A stretch of DNA of 64,000 bases from Pigmentiphaga litoralis (GCF_014651835.1 NZ_BMXQ01000001.1:2888120-2952119); one strand, 5' to 3'. Positions 25,391-35,027 are shown, counted from the stretch's first letter. Made by a program: numbers and translations. The notes: generated from the sequence alone by a model not told the origin.

Positions 25391-26998
25391 TCAGCGTGAC
25401 CCGGGCGGTTTTGCCGCAAACGACGATCCGCGCACGCACATGCGGCCTTCGGCGGTCTGCCAGAGCCGCTGGGCTTCGTGCAAGGACCCCAGGGCGCGGG
25501 CAATCGTGTTGAAGTCGTAATCGGCCGCGAACCGGTCGGCAATCTCGGTGTAGTACAAGGGCGCCGTCTCGATGGCGGCAAAGATGGCGTCGGCCGCCTC
25601 GCCCACCTTCTCGATGCCCGCCACCACGTTCGGGTCCGCCTTGCCGGCCAGGTAGTCGGCAATCTTGGCCGTATCCGCGTAGGCATACGAAATCCGCTCG
25701 AAGCGCTCATGCGGAATGCCCTCGGAAATCGTCGCATCGATGCCCACCTTGGCGCCGGTCGGCACCACGCCGGGCGGCATGACTGCCAGGCTGGGATCCA
25801 GCGGCTTGGCGCGCGCCCCGGGAATGATGAAGATGTCGCGGTCGCCCTGCACGCGCGTGGCGATCGCCCACTCGACTTCCTCGCCATTGAACACATCGAT
25901 GTCATCGTCAACGACCACGACGTGTTTCAGGTCCATGACCGACAGCGCCGCCAGCAGCGCATTCTTGCCCTCACCCGCCTGCTTCTTGATCGAGATCACC
26001 GCATGCCAGAAGGCGCGCCCGCCCAGGGTCACGTTGATGTCCTTGACCTGTACGCCCGCCGTCTTGAGCGCCGTGCGGATGGCCTGATAGCGCGTCGGGG
26101 CCGCCAGCCACGTGTTTTCCCACGGCATGTGCAGGGCGTAGTAGATCGCGTCGCGCCGATGCAGGATCGCCTTGATGCGGACGTTGGGGTTCCAGTGCAG
26201 GCCGCCCATCAATGCAGTGAATTCGCCAAACCGCCCTTCGGGCTGGGTCCAGCCGGTCGGCAGGATCTCCGCTTCGATCACGATTTCGGCATCGGCAATG
26301 AAGGGCAGATCGATCGTCTCGCACTGCGCCAGTTCGACCGGGCAGCCGCGAATGCCACCGGCGATCGCCATCTCGTCCACGCCAATGGGCGCGCGGTAGC
26401 CGGCGCCCATGATTTCCATGGGGTGGGTGCCGATGGAAATCGAAATCGGACATGGCTTGCCGGCCTCATAGGCGCGCTGCGCAAAACGCCGCATGTTGTT
26501 CGGCGTCACGATGTCGATGCCGGTCAAGCCCTTCTCTTTCACGATCAGCCGGTAGATGCCGGTGTTCACCCCGTATTCCGGGTCCTTCGCGATGATCACG
26601 CCAGCGGTGATCATGGGGCCGCCGTCGAAGATCGACGACATGGGAATCGGCAGCTTGTACAGATCGATGTCGTCTCCTGTGATGATCACTTCCTTGGCTG
26701 GGGAATGATCGACATACACCGGAGAAATCGGATTGTTGATGCCGTGGTCGAGCTTGGCTTCGATTTCGCGATAGGTCTCGCAGCCCATCGACATGATGGT
26801 GCGGTTGCGCGTCCGGATAATGCCGGACAGCAGCGGCATGTCGTAGCCGATCACGTCATGGAACAACAAGGCCTTGTCGCTCTGGTCCACCAGGGTGGCC
26901 ACATGGCGGATGTCCACGGGCTGATGGATGTCAACCAGCTCATCGGCCGCGCGCAGCCGGTCCAGGAAGCTACGAAAATTTTCGTTCATGGGATGCAT
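25391..26998 (-). CDS. UbiD-family decarboxylase
   Basis: 535 residues. Family blocks include NTGIYRLIVKEKG, the PEGRFGEFTALMGG strand (UbiD signature region with the catalytic Glu nearby) and ADAEIVIEAEILP. Members use prenylated FMN made by UbiX to decarboxylate aromatic or unsaturated acids; no ubiX is visible here. Its stop is directly adjacent to the Lrp stop (convergent). The start at 26998 (or 26989) follows the acyl-CoA synthetase by 28 bases, so both are co-transcribed. Likely substrate is an aromatic or phenolic acid, not proven. Confidence 0.93.
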   Translation of the reverse strand: MHPMNENFRSFLDRLRAADELVDIHQPVDIRHVATLVDQSDKALLFHDVIGYDMPLLSGIIRTRNRTIMSMGCETYREIEAKLDHGINNPISPVYVDHSPAKEVIITGDDIDLYKLPIPMSSIFDGGPMITAGVIIAKDPEYGVNTGIYRLIVKEKGLTGIDIVTPNNMRRFAQRAYEAGKPCPISISIGTHPMEIMGAGYRAPIGVDEMAIAGGIRGCPVELAQCETIDLPFIADAEIVIEAEILPTGWTQPEGRFGEFTALMGGLHWNPNVRIKAILHRRDAIYYALHMPWENTWLAAPTRYQAIRTALKTAGVQVKDINVTLGGRAFWHAVISIKKQAGEGKNALLAALSVMDLKHVVVVDDDIDVFNGEEVEWAIATRVQGDRDIFIIPGARAKPLDPSLAVMPPGVVPTGAKVGIDATISEGIPHERFERISYAYADTAKIADYLAGKADPNVVAGIEKVGEAADAIFAAIETAPLYYTEIADRFAADYDFNTIARALGSLHEAQRLWQTAEGRMCVRGSSFAAKPPGSR

Positions 26999-27026
26999 GT
27001 CATGTCCTTGTGTCGGTCGGCGGCGG

Positions 27027-28538
27027 TCAACCCGCCAGGGCGGCGCCTGCGCGGGTCTTCGCGATCTCGATCAGGGCGTTGCGGTCGATCTTGTTGGTGG
27101 TGGCCAAAGGCAGCCTTGGCAGGAACCAGACGAAACGCGGATGTTGATAGGCCGCCGCGTTGGCCAGCGCGAATGTCTTGACGGCCTCTTCGGTCAGCGT
27201 TGCGCCTTCGCGCGGCACGATGAAGGCCACCGGCTTCTGGCCCTTGATTTCGTCGTCGATGGGAACGACACAGGCCTGGGCCACGTCCGGGTGCCGCTCC
27301 AGCATTTTTTCCACGTCGCTCGGGTAGATGTTTTCGCCGCCGCATACGAACATGTCGTCGACACGGCCAACGAAGTAGTGGAAGCCGTTCTCGTCCCGCG
27401 TGAACACATCACCCGTCTTGTAGAACCCGTCTTCGGTAAACGGTGGCTTCAGGTCCGGCCGGTTGTGGTAGCCCGTCATCAACGACGGGCAGCGCATTTC
27501 CAGCAGCCCGCGGTCGGCATCCTGGTTGTCACCGTCAACCAGCCGCAGGTCGACCAGCGGGTGCTTGTAGCCGACCGACAGGGTCGGTTGCGGGATACCC
27601 GCAGGGTGGGGACCGAACACCAGCGGGCCGCCTTCGGTCGTGCCGTAGGCATTGCTGATCTTTGCGTTCGGCATGGCCGCGTGGATACCCGCAATCAGGC
27701 TGGGACTGACCGGCGCCGATCCCATCCGCAGGAATTCGACGCTGGACAGGTCGGCGCGTGCGACGGCTTCGGTATCGCGGAGCATCATCGCAATCATGGG
27801 CGGGACGGCCGTCAACCATGTGCACTGGTACTGCCCGATGGCATCGGCGTAGGACCCCGTCGTGAATTGCGACAGCAGCACGACAGTGGCATGCGCGGCG
27901 CTCGACAGCTGCGTCAGCGCCAGCGCATTCATGTGATACAGCGGCGCCGCGATCAGATAGCGGTGCCGCTCCAGTTCCTGCCCGGCAAGGCGCGATGCAA
28001 CGACCCACAGATGACTTTGATGCGACAACATCACGCCCTTGGGCTTGCCGGTGGATCCCGACGTATACAGGAACACCGCCGTCTCGCCCTGCTGCGGCAC
28101 GATGGCATCAAAGGGGCCCGGATCCAGAAAGGCATCGAAGCCTTGTTCACCGGTAGTGCCGAAGGCCACGGCCGGCATCCCCGACGGGCAGTCGTCACGA
28201 CGGGCTTCATCGTGGAAGATCATGCGGGCGCCGGAATCCTCGATCACGTAATGGATCAAGGCCCGGGGAAACTTGAAGTTGACCGGCACCGGAATCAAGC
28301 CTGCGCGCATCGTGCCGTAGAGCACGGCAACGTATTCGGCATTGTTGGCCGACAGGATGGCGATCCGGTCGCCCCGGCGATAGCCCTTGGCCACCAGCGA
28401 ACGCGCCACGCCCTTGGCCATCGCATCCAGTTCCTGGTAGCTGTAGGTGCGCGGCGCGTCGCCGCTCAGGTCGATGATCGCAGGCTTGTCGGGCTTGTTC
28501 CGGTCGAACAGATCACCCAGATTGGTCAGGGCATGCAT
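27027..28538 (-). CDS. AMP-dependent acyl-CoA synthetase/ligase
   Basis: 503 residues. The adenylate motif is YTSGSTGKPKGVMLSHQSH, followed by NAYGTTEGGPLVFGP, and the C-terminal TGDVFTRDENGFHYFVGRVDD with the hinge and the PxxK-like lysine near the end (LPLATTNKIDR). It activates a carboxylic acid as an acyl-CoA, probably a substrate of the neighbouring genes. Start 28538 (MHALTNLGDLFDRN) is fixed by AGGAGA just upstream; a longer in-frame extension lacks any such site. The gene is second in the - strand unit. Confidence 0.93.
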   Translation of the reverse strand: MHALTNLGDLFDRNKPDKPAIIDLSGDAPRTYSYQELDAMAKGVARSLVAKGYRRGDRIAILSANNAEYVAVLYGTMRAGLIPVPVNFKFPRALIHYVIEDSGARMIFHDEARRDDCPSGMPAVAFGTTGEQGFDAFLDPGPFDAIVPQQGETAVFLYTSGSTGKPKGVMLSHQSHLWVVASRLAGQELERHRYLIAAPLYHMNALALTQLSSAAHATVVLLSQFTTGSYADAIGQYQCTWLTAVPPMIAMMLRDTEAVARADLSSVEFLRMGSAPVSPSLIAGIHAAMPNAKISNAYGTTEGGPLVFGPHPAGIPQPTLSVGYKHPLVDLRLVDGDNQDADRGLLEMRCPSLMTGYHNRPDLKPPFTEDGFYKTGDVFTRDENGFHYFVGRVDDMFVCGGENIYPSDVEKMLERHPDVAQACVVPIDDEIKGQKPVAFIVPREGATLTEEAVKTFALANAAAYQHPRFVWFLPRLPLATTNKIDRNALIEIAKTRAGAALAG

Positions 28539-28560
28539 GCGCTGTCTCCTTGCGCCACGG

Positions 28561-29403
28561 TCATTCAATGAAAGCGATAACGGAATCGAAAGCGGAACTG
28601 GCCGACACCGTGGCGCGCGTGGGATCGCGACGGCAATCGATTCCGTGATCCCGGGCTGCGGAAAAGCAGGCATCGACCTGCGCCAATGACGTCGTCCGCA
28701 AGGTGACCGCGCCCATGTACGCGTCGCGGCCCTCCGCAACAAACGCCTGGTCGCCGTATCGGTCGACATAGCCGCCAGCCGTCATCAACTCAAGCACAAA
28801 ATCACCCAGCCGCAAGGTTGCCGTGTCGGCGCTGCGCTCGATGGCGACATCGCCAAGCACCGTGGCATACCGCCGGGCCTCGTCATCGGGATCGGGCACG
28901 ACCACCGTGAAGCCTGCGATGGCGATGGCGCCATTGGCATGCGTCTGCCATTCCGGCCGCCACACCAGATGGCGCGTGCGCTGCTCGCAGAAGTACACCC
29001 GGCCGCCTTGCACGAATCCCGGCTTGAGCCGGACCGTCCTGAACCTGGCTTCCTGCGTCGTGCCGTCCAGGTCGACCGGTCGGCCAAAAGCCAGCGGCAG
29101 TTCCGTCGGCACCCCCGCAGCCAGCAGCCGGGCGTACTCGGCATCGGCATCCTTGCTCAGGAACACCAGGCCATTCAGGCCGCGTGGACTGTCCGCCACT
29201 TCCCGCCGTATCTTGTCCGTGCCGGTCGGCAGACCAACCAGTTCCAGATAATCGTGGCCGAACATCATCAAATGATTGATCGAACCGAGTGAATGGAAGC
29301 CCCGCGGCGTGAGATGGAATCCCAGCGCGCGGAACACGTCCGCCGCGGCGTCCATGTCGTACAGGACGTTGATGACGGCATGATCGACCGAAGGCGCGGA
29401 CAT
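28561..29403 (-). CDS. VOC/glyoxalase-like domain protein
   Basis: 280 residues with two beta-alpha-beta-beta-beta-type halves, one starting at SVDHAVINVLYDMDAAADVF and one near AGFTVVVPDPDDEARRYATV. Landmarks are GFHSLGSINHLMMFGHDYLELVG and a C-terminal FDSVIAFIE. This is the glyoxalase_3-like group in the vicinal-oxygen-chelate superfamily; function in the group is varied and often unknown. The gene is 6 bases from the thioesterase stop, in the same operon. Confidence 0.8.
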   Translation of the reverse strand: MSAPSVDHAVINVLYDMDAAADVFRALGFHLTPRGFHSLGSINHLMMFGHDYLELVGLPTGTDKIRREVADSPRGLNGLVFLSKDADAEYARLLAAGVPTELPLAFGRPVDLDGTTQEARFRTVRLKPGFVQGGRVYFCEQRTRHLVWRPEWQTHANGAIAIAGFTVVVPDPDDEARRYATVLGDVAIERSADTATLRLGDFVLELMTAGGYVDRYGDQAFVAEGRDAYMGAVTLRTTSLAQVDACFSAARDHGIDCRRDPTRATVSASSAFDSVIAFIE

Positions 29404-29409
29404 GGGCGA

Positions 29410-29832
29410 CTACGCCTTGGGCGGTGCGGTCAGGTACACGCCGCGGCCACTCGCCACCAGCGCCTTGTCCTTGTCGTACACATGCGCTTCGGCCACTGAA
29501 AATTGCGATCCCCACTTGACCACCTTGCCAGTCGCCGTCAGGTCGCCGGGCATGGCGGCACGGTGGTAGTCGACGCGCATGTCGATCGTCGGCACGCCGC
29601 GGCCGGTCTTGGATACCAGCGCCCAGTCGGCCGTCAGGTCGACCAGCGTGGCCAGAATGCCGCCGTGCGTGTACTTGCGGTCGGGGTTCACCACCCATTC
29701 TTCGCGCCACGTCGCTTTCAGGGTGATTTCCCCTTCGCCCACGTTCAGCACCTCGATGCCGAGCCATTGATGAAAAGGACCCCGCGTGAGCATGGCCTGT
29801 ACTTTCTCTGCGGTAAGGATGTCGTCGGTCAT
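29410..29832 (-). CDS. PaaI-family hotdog thioesterase
   Basis: 140 residues. The hotdog signature THGGILATLVDLTADWAL (HGG followed by the conserved Asp) is about 55-72, with the preceding VVNPDRKY strand. Members hydrolyse acyl-CoA thioesters, often phenylacetyl-CoA intermediates. In this operon it could release or recycle CoA esters made by the acyl-CoA synthetase at 27027. The start lies 34 bases below the dehydrogenase stop. Confidence 0.9.
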   Translation of the reverse strand: MTDDILTAEKVQAMLTRGPFHQWLGIEVLNVGEGEITLKATWREEWVVNPDRKYTHGGILATLVDLTADWALVSKTGRGVPTIDMRVDYHRAAMPGDLTATGKVVKWGSQFSVAEAHVYDKDKALVASGRGVYLTAPPKA

Positions 29833-29866
29833 AAAGCCTCCTGGGCGTCGGGGTAGCGGATGGGGT

Positions 29867-30886
29867 TCAAGGAACGATGACGACTTTGCCGAGAACCTTG
29901 CGGTCCTGGATCATGGCGAGGCCTTCGGCGGCCTGTTCGAGCGGCAGCACCTTGTCGATGACGGGCTTCATCTTGCCTTCCTGGATCAGCGTCATCAGGG
30001 CGGACAGGTTGTCGTCGTAGAAACTGTTCGAACCCATGATGTTGATCTCGAAGCTCCAGATGTACCGGAGATCTTCCTTGGGGTCGTGGCCGGCCGTGGC
30101 GCCGCAGACCAGCAGGCGTCCGCCGCGCTTGATGCACTTGAGGGACGGCACCCAGGTATCGCCGCCCGTGAAGTTGATGACGACATCGACACCCCCTTCG
30201 TTCGACCGCCGCTGCGGCTTGCCGTATTTCTCGATGGCCCACTTCGAAAAATCGACGTCCTTGTAGTTGATGACGTGGTCCGCGCCCAGATCCTTGAGCC
30301 GTGCCATCTTGTCCTCGCCACCCGCGCAGGCGATCACCTCCGCGCCCAGCAGCTTGGCCAGGATGACGCAGCCGGTGCCCACGCCGCCGCTTGCGCCAAG
30401 CACCAATACCTTGTCGCCTTTCTTGATGGTGTTGTGCGTCACGATCATGCGGTGCGCCGTGCCGTAGGCCACCGGCAACGAGGCGGCCTCTTCGAACGTG
30501 ACCTGGTCAGGCATGCGGATCAGCTGGTCGCTCGACACCAGGCAGTATTCGGCCATGCCGCCATTGAGCATCTCCCCCATCAAGCCCTTCTTCTTGTTGA
30601 GCGGATTGACCAGCACGCGGTCGCCTGCCGCCCAGCCCTCGACGCCCGCGCCGACGTCAACGATCTCGCCCGCCATGTCCAGGCCGATGATGACCGGCAA
30701 CGGCACCTTGATGCCCGGCATGCCACGCACCGTGAACACATCGTGGTAGTTGAACGAGGACGCGCCGACGCGGATCACGACATGGCCCTCGATCACTTGC
30801 GGCCTGGGAAAGTCATAGACGACTTTCAGTTCGGACAGGTCGCCGTGCTGCGAGAGCAGCAAGGCTTTCATGGTGTTTTCGCTCAT
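29867..30886 (-). CDS. MDR-superfamily (quinone-oxidoreductase-type) dehydrogenase
   Basis: 339 residues. The GroES-like N-terminal half has VVIRVGASSFNYHDVFTVRGMPG and GLDMAGEIVDVGAGVEGWAAGDRV in pieces; the Rossmann half has LVLGASGGVGTGCVILAKLLGAEV (SGGVGTG). No structural-zinc Cys cluster is visible, as in the zinc-independent quinone oxidoreductases and crotonyl-CoA-type reductases. It is probably NAD(P)H-dependent. The gene precedes the thioesterase in the - strand operon. An internal ATG five residues in (MKALLLSQHG) is a possible alternative start. Confidence 0.9.
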   Translation of the reverse strand: MSENTMKALLLSQHGDLSELKVVYDFPRPQVIEGHVVIRVGASSFNYHDVFTVRGMPGIKVPLPVIIGLDMAGEIVDVGAGVEGWAAGDRVLVNPLNKKKGLMGEMLNGGMAEYCLVSSDQLIRMPDQVTFEEAASLPVAYGTAHRMIVTHNTIKKGDKVLVLGASGGVGTGCVILAKLLGAEVIACAGGEDKMARLKDLGADHVINYKDVDFSKWAIEKYGKPQRRSNEGGVDVVINFTGGDTWVPSLKCIKRGGRLLVCGATAGHDPKEDLRYIWSFEINIMGSNSFYDDNLSALMTLIQEGKMKPVIDKVLPLEQAAEGLAMIQDRKVLGKVVIVP

Positions 30887-30909
30887 CGTTCTTCCTTGGG
30901 GTGGACCGC

Positions 30910-31464
30910 TTACAGGACCGCCTGCACCAGGCGATTGACATGGGTGGCGACGCGGGGGCTGTCGATGCCGTAGACATGGATCGACACGGCGTCCTCGCCG
31001 CCGGGGTTCCCGAGGCGATGCGCCTCCTGGATGCCCGCATACGTGAAGGTGATATCACCGACGCAGCGTGTGCGCCGTTCCTGCAGCCGCACGGCCCGGC
31101 AGTCTGCCGACCACGCGTAGCACTCTTCCTGCAGCACGCCCGCGACAACGGCATAACTGCACCAGGTGTGATGGCCGTGCACGGGACTGAACTGGCCGGC
31201 GCCCCAGACGATCGCGACGACCGAAAAGCGGCCGGCGTCGTCGGCGTACAGAAGGTGGCGAGCGTAGCTGTCGGCGCGACCGACACGCTGCGCCGCACTC
31301 AGGAAAGTGGGTTGAGCGATCGCCGATCGCAGGGCGCGCCGCAAGGCATGGGGAATGTCGTCGGTACACCCGGCGCACGCGTGACGGATCTCATCCGCCA
31401 GAACGCACAGAGCTTCGTTTTGCTTGCTTCCCTCAACTTCGATCATCGTCATGGCCTCAATCAA
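30910..31464 (-). CDS. Cupin, cysteine-dioxygenase-like family
   Basis: 184 residues. The core is WGAGQFSPVHGHHTWCSYAV (metal-binding His cluster), with GVLQEECYAW after it and a GIQEAHRLGNPGG block near the C-terminus carrying another His. It shares the AGRF...W.AGQ.S.VH.H.TW pattern with the cupin at 24262, so the two are paralogues in opposite operons. The gene leads the - strand operon, 24 bases above the dehydrogenase. Alternative ATGs lie 4 and 6 codons in; the longest is given. Confidence 0.8.
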   Translation of the reverse strand: MIEAMTMIEVEGSKQNEALCVLADEIRHACAGCTDDIPHALRRALRSAIAQPTFLSAAQRVGRADSYARHLLYADDAGRFSVVAIVWGAGQFSPVHGHHTWCSYAVVAGVLQEECYAWSADCRAVRLQERRTRCVGDITFTYAGIQEAHRLGNPGGEDAVSIHVYGIDSPRVATHVNRLVQAVL

Positions 31465-31641
31465 ACATTGGGCAATCGAAAAAGCTGAACTGCTAAGACA
31501 AAGATTCGAAATTCTTTTAGTGCGTTTTTATTGGTTTTATTTTCTACTTGCTTGCACCAAGTGTAGATTGTGATTTCTCTCAAGCGCAAGAAAAAAGGTG
31601 TTTTGTCCGGACGATCAACCCGAGTCTTCAAGGAGTTCGAC

Positions 31642-33267
31642 GTGCCCGATTTCGATTGGAACAATGCTTACCGCACCGTACGATTGCCAGTGTTCGCCCG
31701 CAATGTCGTCGCCACTTCCCATCCGCTTGCCGCGCAGGCTGGCCTCAAAATCCTGCAGCAAGGCGGCAATGCGATCGACGCCGCCATCGCTGCCGCGGCC
31801 GTGCTTACGCTGGTCGAACCGGTCTCTTGCGGACTGGGCAGCGATGCCTTCGCCATCGTCTGGGACAGGCACCAGTTGCATGGCCTGAATGCGTCCGGTG
31901 TATCGCCCGCCGCCTGGTCTCCCGACTACTTCCGGAAGAAGTACGGCGAGGACGGCAAAGGGCTGGCGAAACGTCCGGCGCGCGGCTGGGACACCGTGAC
32001 CGTGCCCGGAGCCATCGCGGGGTGGGAAGCCCTGCACGCCAAGTTCGGATCGCTGCCCTTCGGCGATCTGCTGCAGCCGGCGATAGAGATCGCCGAGCGT
32101 GGCCATCCGGTCGCAGCCATCGTTGCCTACAAGTGGGCTGCCGCCGTACCGGAACTGCGCGGCCAGCCCGGTTTCGCAGACGTGTTCCTGCCGCATGGCC
32201 GCGCACCTGCGCCAGGTGAAAAGATCTGCTATCCCGATGCGGCGCGTACCTTGAAGCGGCTGGCGGACCAGGGACCGCGCGACTTCTACGAAAGTGCGAT
32301 TGCGCAAGCGCTGGCGGCGCACTCGGCGACCCACGGCGCTGCCATGACCGGCCGGGATCTGCGCGGCTATCAATGCGACTGGGTCACGCCCATCAGCAAG
32401 TCCTACCGGGGGTACGACGTGCATGAACTGCCCCCCAACGGTCAGGGCATCGGCGCGCTGATTGCACTCGGCATCCTCGACAAATTCGACCTGGCCAGCC
32501 TGGCGAACGACGGCGTCGACAGCCAGCACCTGCAGATCGAGGCCATGAAACTCGCCTTTGCGGATGTCTACCGCTACGTCGCGGATCCCCGCTCGATGGA
32601 AGTCACGCCCGACCAGATGCTCGACGACGCCTACCTGACCGAGCGCGCCAAGTTGATCGACATGACACGCGCGGCGCAGCCCGAGGCGGGGATGCCGGGC
32701 ACGGGCGGCACCATCTACCTGTCGGTGGCCGACGAAAGCGGCATGATGGTCTCGTTCATCCAGTCCAACTACCAGGGCTTCGGATCGGGCATCGTCGTCC
32801 CGGGCACCGGCATCAGCCTGCAGAACCGGGGCACCGGTTTTTCCATGGATCCCCGTTCGCCCAACGTCGTGGCGGGCGGCAAGCGGCCGTTCCAGACCAT
32901 CATCCCGGCGTTCCTGACACAGCACGGCAAGCCGGTCATGAGCTTCGGCGTCATGGGGGGTGACATGCAGCCGCAGGGCCATCTGCAGACCCTGGTGCGC
33001 ATGATCGACTACCACCAGCAGCCGCAGGCCGCCTGCGACGCGCCACGCTGGAAGCTGAACCGCGACTACACCCTGGACGTGGAGACGACCCTGGCCGCCG
33101 ACGTGGTGACGGGCCTGCAGGCGCGCGGGCACGTCTTGAAGTCGGTCGAGGATTCGTACATGGACTTCGGGTCGGGCCAGTTCATCTGGCGGCTGTCGGA
33201 CGATCCTGACCGCGGCTATGTGGCGGCCAGCGACAGCCGCCGCGACGGCATCGCCGCGGGCTGGTAG
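31642..33267 (+). CDS. Gamma-glutamyltransferase family protein
   Basis: 541 residues. The N-terminal block ATSHPLAAQAGLKILQQGGNAIDAAIAAAAVLTLVEP (read in pieces) is the family signature. The candidate catalytic Thr is T357 in GTGGTIYLSVADESG, where autocleavage makes the new N-terminus. GVMGGDMQPQGHLQ follows. No clear signal peptide is seen. Start GTG 31642 is chosen because AAGGAG lies at 31630-31635; an upstream in-frame GTG at 31570 has none. It is transcribed alone, divergent from the cupin operon. Confidence 0.92.
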   Translation: MPDFDWNNAYRTVRLPVFARNVVATSHPLAAQAGLKILQQGGNAIDAAIAAAAVLTLVEPVSCGLGSDAFAIVWDRHQLHGLNASGVSPAAWSPDYFRKKYGEDGKGLAKRPARGWDTVTVPGAIAGWEALHAKFGSLPFGDLLQPAIEIAERGHPVAAIVAYKWAAAVPELRGQPGFADVFLPHGRAPAPGEKICYPDAARTLKRLADQGPRDFYESAIAQALAAHSATHGAAMTGRDLRGYQCDWVTPISKSYRGYDVHELPPNGQGIGALIALGILDKFDLASLANDGVDSQHLQIEAMKLAFADVYRYVADPRSMEVTPDQMLDDAYLTERAKLIDMTRAAQPEAGMPGTGGTIYLSVADESGMMVSFIQSNYQGFGSGIVVPGTGISLQNRGTGFSMDPRSPNVVAGGKRPFQTIIPAFLTQHGKPVMSFGVMGGDMQPQGHLQTLVRMIDYHQQPQAACDAPRWKLNRDYTLDVETTLAADVVTGLQARGHVLKSVEDSYMDFGSGQFIWRLSDDPDRGYVAASDSRRDGIAAGW

Positions 33268-33331
33268 GCACGCGCAGCGACAGCGGCGGGCGCCGTCCGG
33301 GCGGCCCACCGCGATCCAGGAGCCGGCATGG

Positions 33332-34300
33332 TCAATCGACACGCGCACCCGAATCCGTCACGACCTTGCCCCACTTCTCGATCTCGTTGTTCGAGAACGT
33401 GGTGTATTCGGCGGAGCTCATCACCATGGGCTGCCACCCTTCCTTGGCCATGTATTCGGCCATGCGCGGCGACCGCACCGCACGCGCGACGGCGGCATTC
33501 AGCTTCGCGGTTATGGCGGGCGGCAGGCCGGCCGGCGCGCCGAGCCCCAGCCACCCCAGCACCTCGTAGCCCGGCACCCCGGCCTCGGCAATGGTGGGAA
33601 TATCCGGCTCGCTGGCGGTGCGCGTCGGCCCGGTCACACCCAAGGCACGCAAGCGTCCCGACTGCACGTGCGGCATGGCTGCCGACACCGCCGCGAACAT
33701 GACCTGCGCCTGTCCACCGACCACACCCAGCAAGCCCGGTGACGTGCCGTTGTAAGGGATGTGCATCATGTCGATGCCTGCCATGGTCTTGAACAATTCG
33801 GTGGCCAGATGGGCGCCCCCGCCACTGCCGCCCGACGCATAGTTCAATGCGCCGGGCTTGGCCTTGGCCAGCGCCAGCAGTTCCTTGACGTTGGTCGCCG
33901 GTACGCTGGGGTGGACCACCAGCACCAGCGGATAGGCCGCCACGAAGGCAATGTGGGTGAAGTCCTTGCGCAGGTCGTAATTGAGCTTGCGGTACAGCGT
34001 CGCGTTGGCGGCGCCGCTCGATGTTTCCATCATCAAGGTGTAGCCGTCGGCCGGGGCGCGCGCCACCATTTCCGCGGCGATGTTGCCCGACGCGCCGCCT
34101 CGGTTCTCGATGTAGACGGTCTGGCCCAGATTCAGCTCCGCGGCCAGCGCGCGCGCCATGATGTCGTTCGGTCCGCCTGGCGTATAGCCGACAACCAGTT
34201 TGACGGCCTTGGTGGGATAGTCGTCGGCAACTGCCGGGACGGACGCGGCGAACGATACCGCGCAACACGCGGCAAGCAGGGTGAGGCGGTGACGTAGCAT
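33332..34300 (-). CDS. Bug/TctC-family substrate-binding protein
   Basis: 322 residues. Signal peptide MLRHRLTLLAACCAVSF up to about AVADD. Landmarks are YPTKAVKLVVGYTPGGPNDIMAR, ENRGGASGNIAAE, PADGYTLMMETS, HIPYNGTSPGLLGVVGGQ and DIPTIAEAGVPGYE. ATG 34300 gives the signal peptide; the longer in-frame start (34357) adds a non-family tail. It is the only gene between the gamma-glutamyltransferase and a 727-base gap, and is convergent with the former. Confidence 0.93.
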   Translation of the reverse strand: MLRHRLTLLAACCAVSFAASVPAVADDYPTKAVKLVVGYTPGGPNDIMARALAAELNLGQTVYIENRGGASGNIAAEMVARAPADGYTLMMETSSGAANATLYRKLNYDLRKDFTHIAFVAAYPLVLVVHPSVPATNVKELLALAKAKPGALNYASGGSGGGAHLATELFKTMAGIDMMHIPYNGTSPGLLGVVGGQAQVMFAAVSAAMPHVQSGRLRALGVTGPTRTASEPDIPTIAEAGVPGYEVLGWLGLGAPAGLPPAITAKLNAAVARAVRSPRMAEYMAKEGWQPMVMSSAEYTTFSNNEIEKWGKVVTDSGARVD

Positions 34301-35027
34301 GGGATTCCCTTTTGCAAGGGGCGATCCCGACTGAGACGCGCCCCGGTATTCGGACAACTCTTGCGAGTGCTAAATACTGCCGCGGGGTCGTGTTCTCCAC
34401 AGCGTGGGCGGATGCCACGGGGGAGGGGCCGAGGTTGCCAGCGAAGTGCTGCGGCGCAGCACCTGGACGGAAGGTAAAGCGTGGGGCGGAGCAACGTCAA
34501 GAGGGTGAAAATCGCGCGAAAAAGGCCATGCACCGCGATGAATCGCCTGTGCACCGCGCGGTGGCGGCAGGGTATTGGACGACCCAGTCAGGTGCGTCCT
34601 GTCCGTCGCGATGCAGTCTGCCGTTCAATTTTGAGCATGCTCATCGCATCGCCGCGACGGGCTGCCTGGAGGAACCCGGTATTGCGCTGCCGGGGCTGGT
34701 TGCCCAACTTGCGGCGCGGCTGCACCACAGGCGTGCCTGGGGGTCACCAAGGATGAATCCGGCCTCATCCCTCCACGAGGCCGGCACCTGCCTGACAAAC
34801 GCATCAACGCCAGCCGCGCCCCCTGCTTTGGTGCAGGATCCGGGCGACGCGCGCTAGAAATATTTTTTGCGGGAACATGCGGTTTCGGCCCTGGCATGCT
34901 CTGCAGGGGTCGTTCCGAAGAAACGCATGCCGACCGACGGAGTGATCGGACCTCAAAAAAACGCGTGACCAGATGCAGAAGTCTGGCCACGCGCCGTTGG
35001 GCTCAACTCTGTGGACGTCGATACGCC
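34301..35027. other. 727-base region without a supported gene
   Basis: Several overlapping short frames are open on both strands, but none shows a family motif, ribosome site or neighbours that would support it. The right end holds the terminator of the LivJ-like gene (34955-34993). The remainder has ordinary GC content and no inverted repeat I can identify. Confidence 0.5.
34955..34993 (-). terminator. Rho-independent terminator of the LivJ-like gene
   Basis: On the - strand a 12-bp stem (34993-34982 with 34973-34962, one G-T pair) with an 8-base loop is followed by seven T residues (34961-34955). It lies about 35 bases after the stop of the 35028 gene. Confidence 0.88.

Noticed and set aside
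31615-33348. 577-codon - strand frame opposite gamma-glutamyltransferase
   Set aside because: Antisense shadow; the + strand has the Thr nucleophile and a ribosome site.
34312-34857. 181-codon + strand frame in the 34301-35027 gap
   Set aside because: No family motif, no ribosome site and an unbalanced composition; not enough to call a gene.
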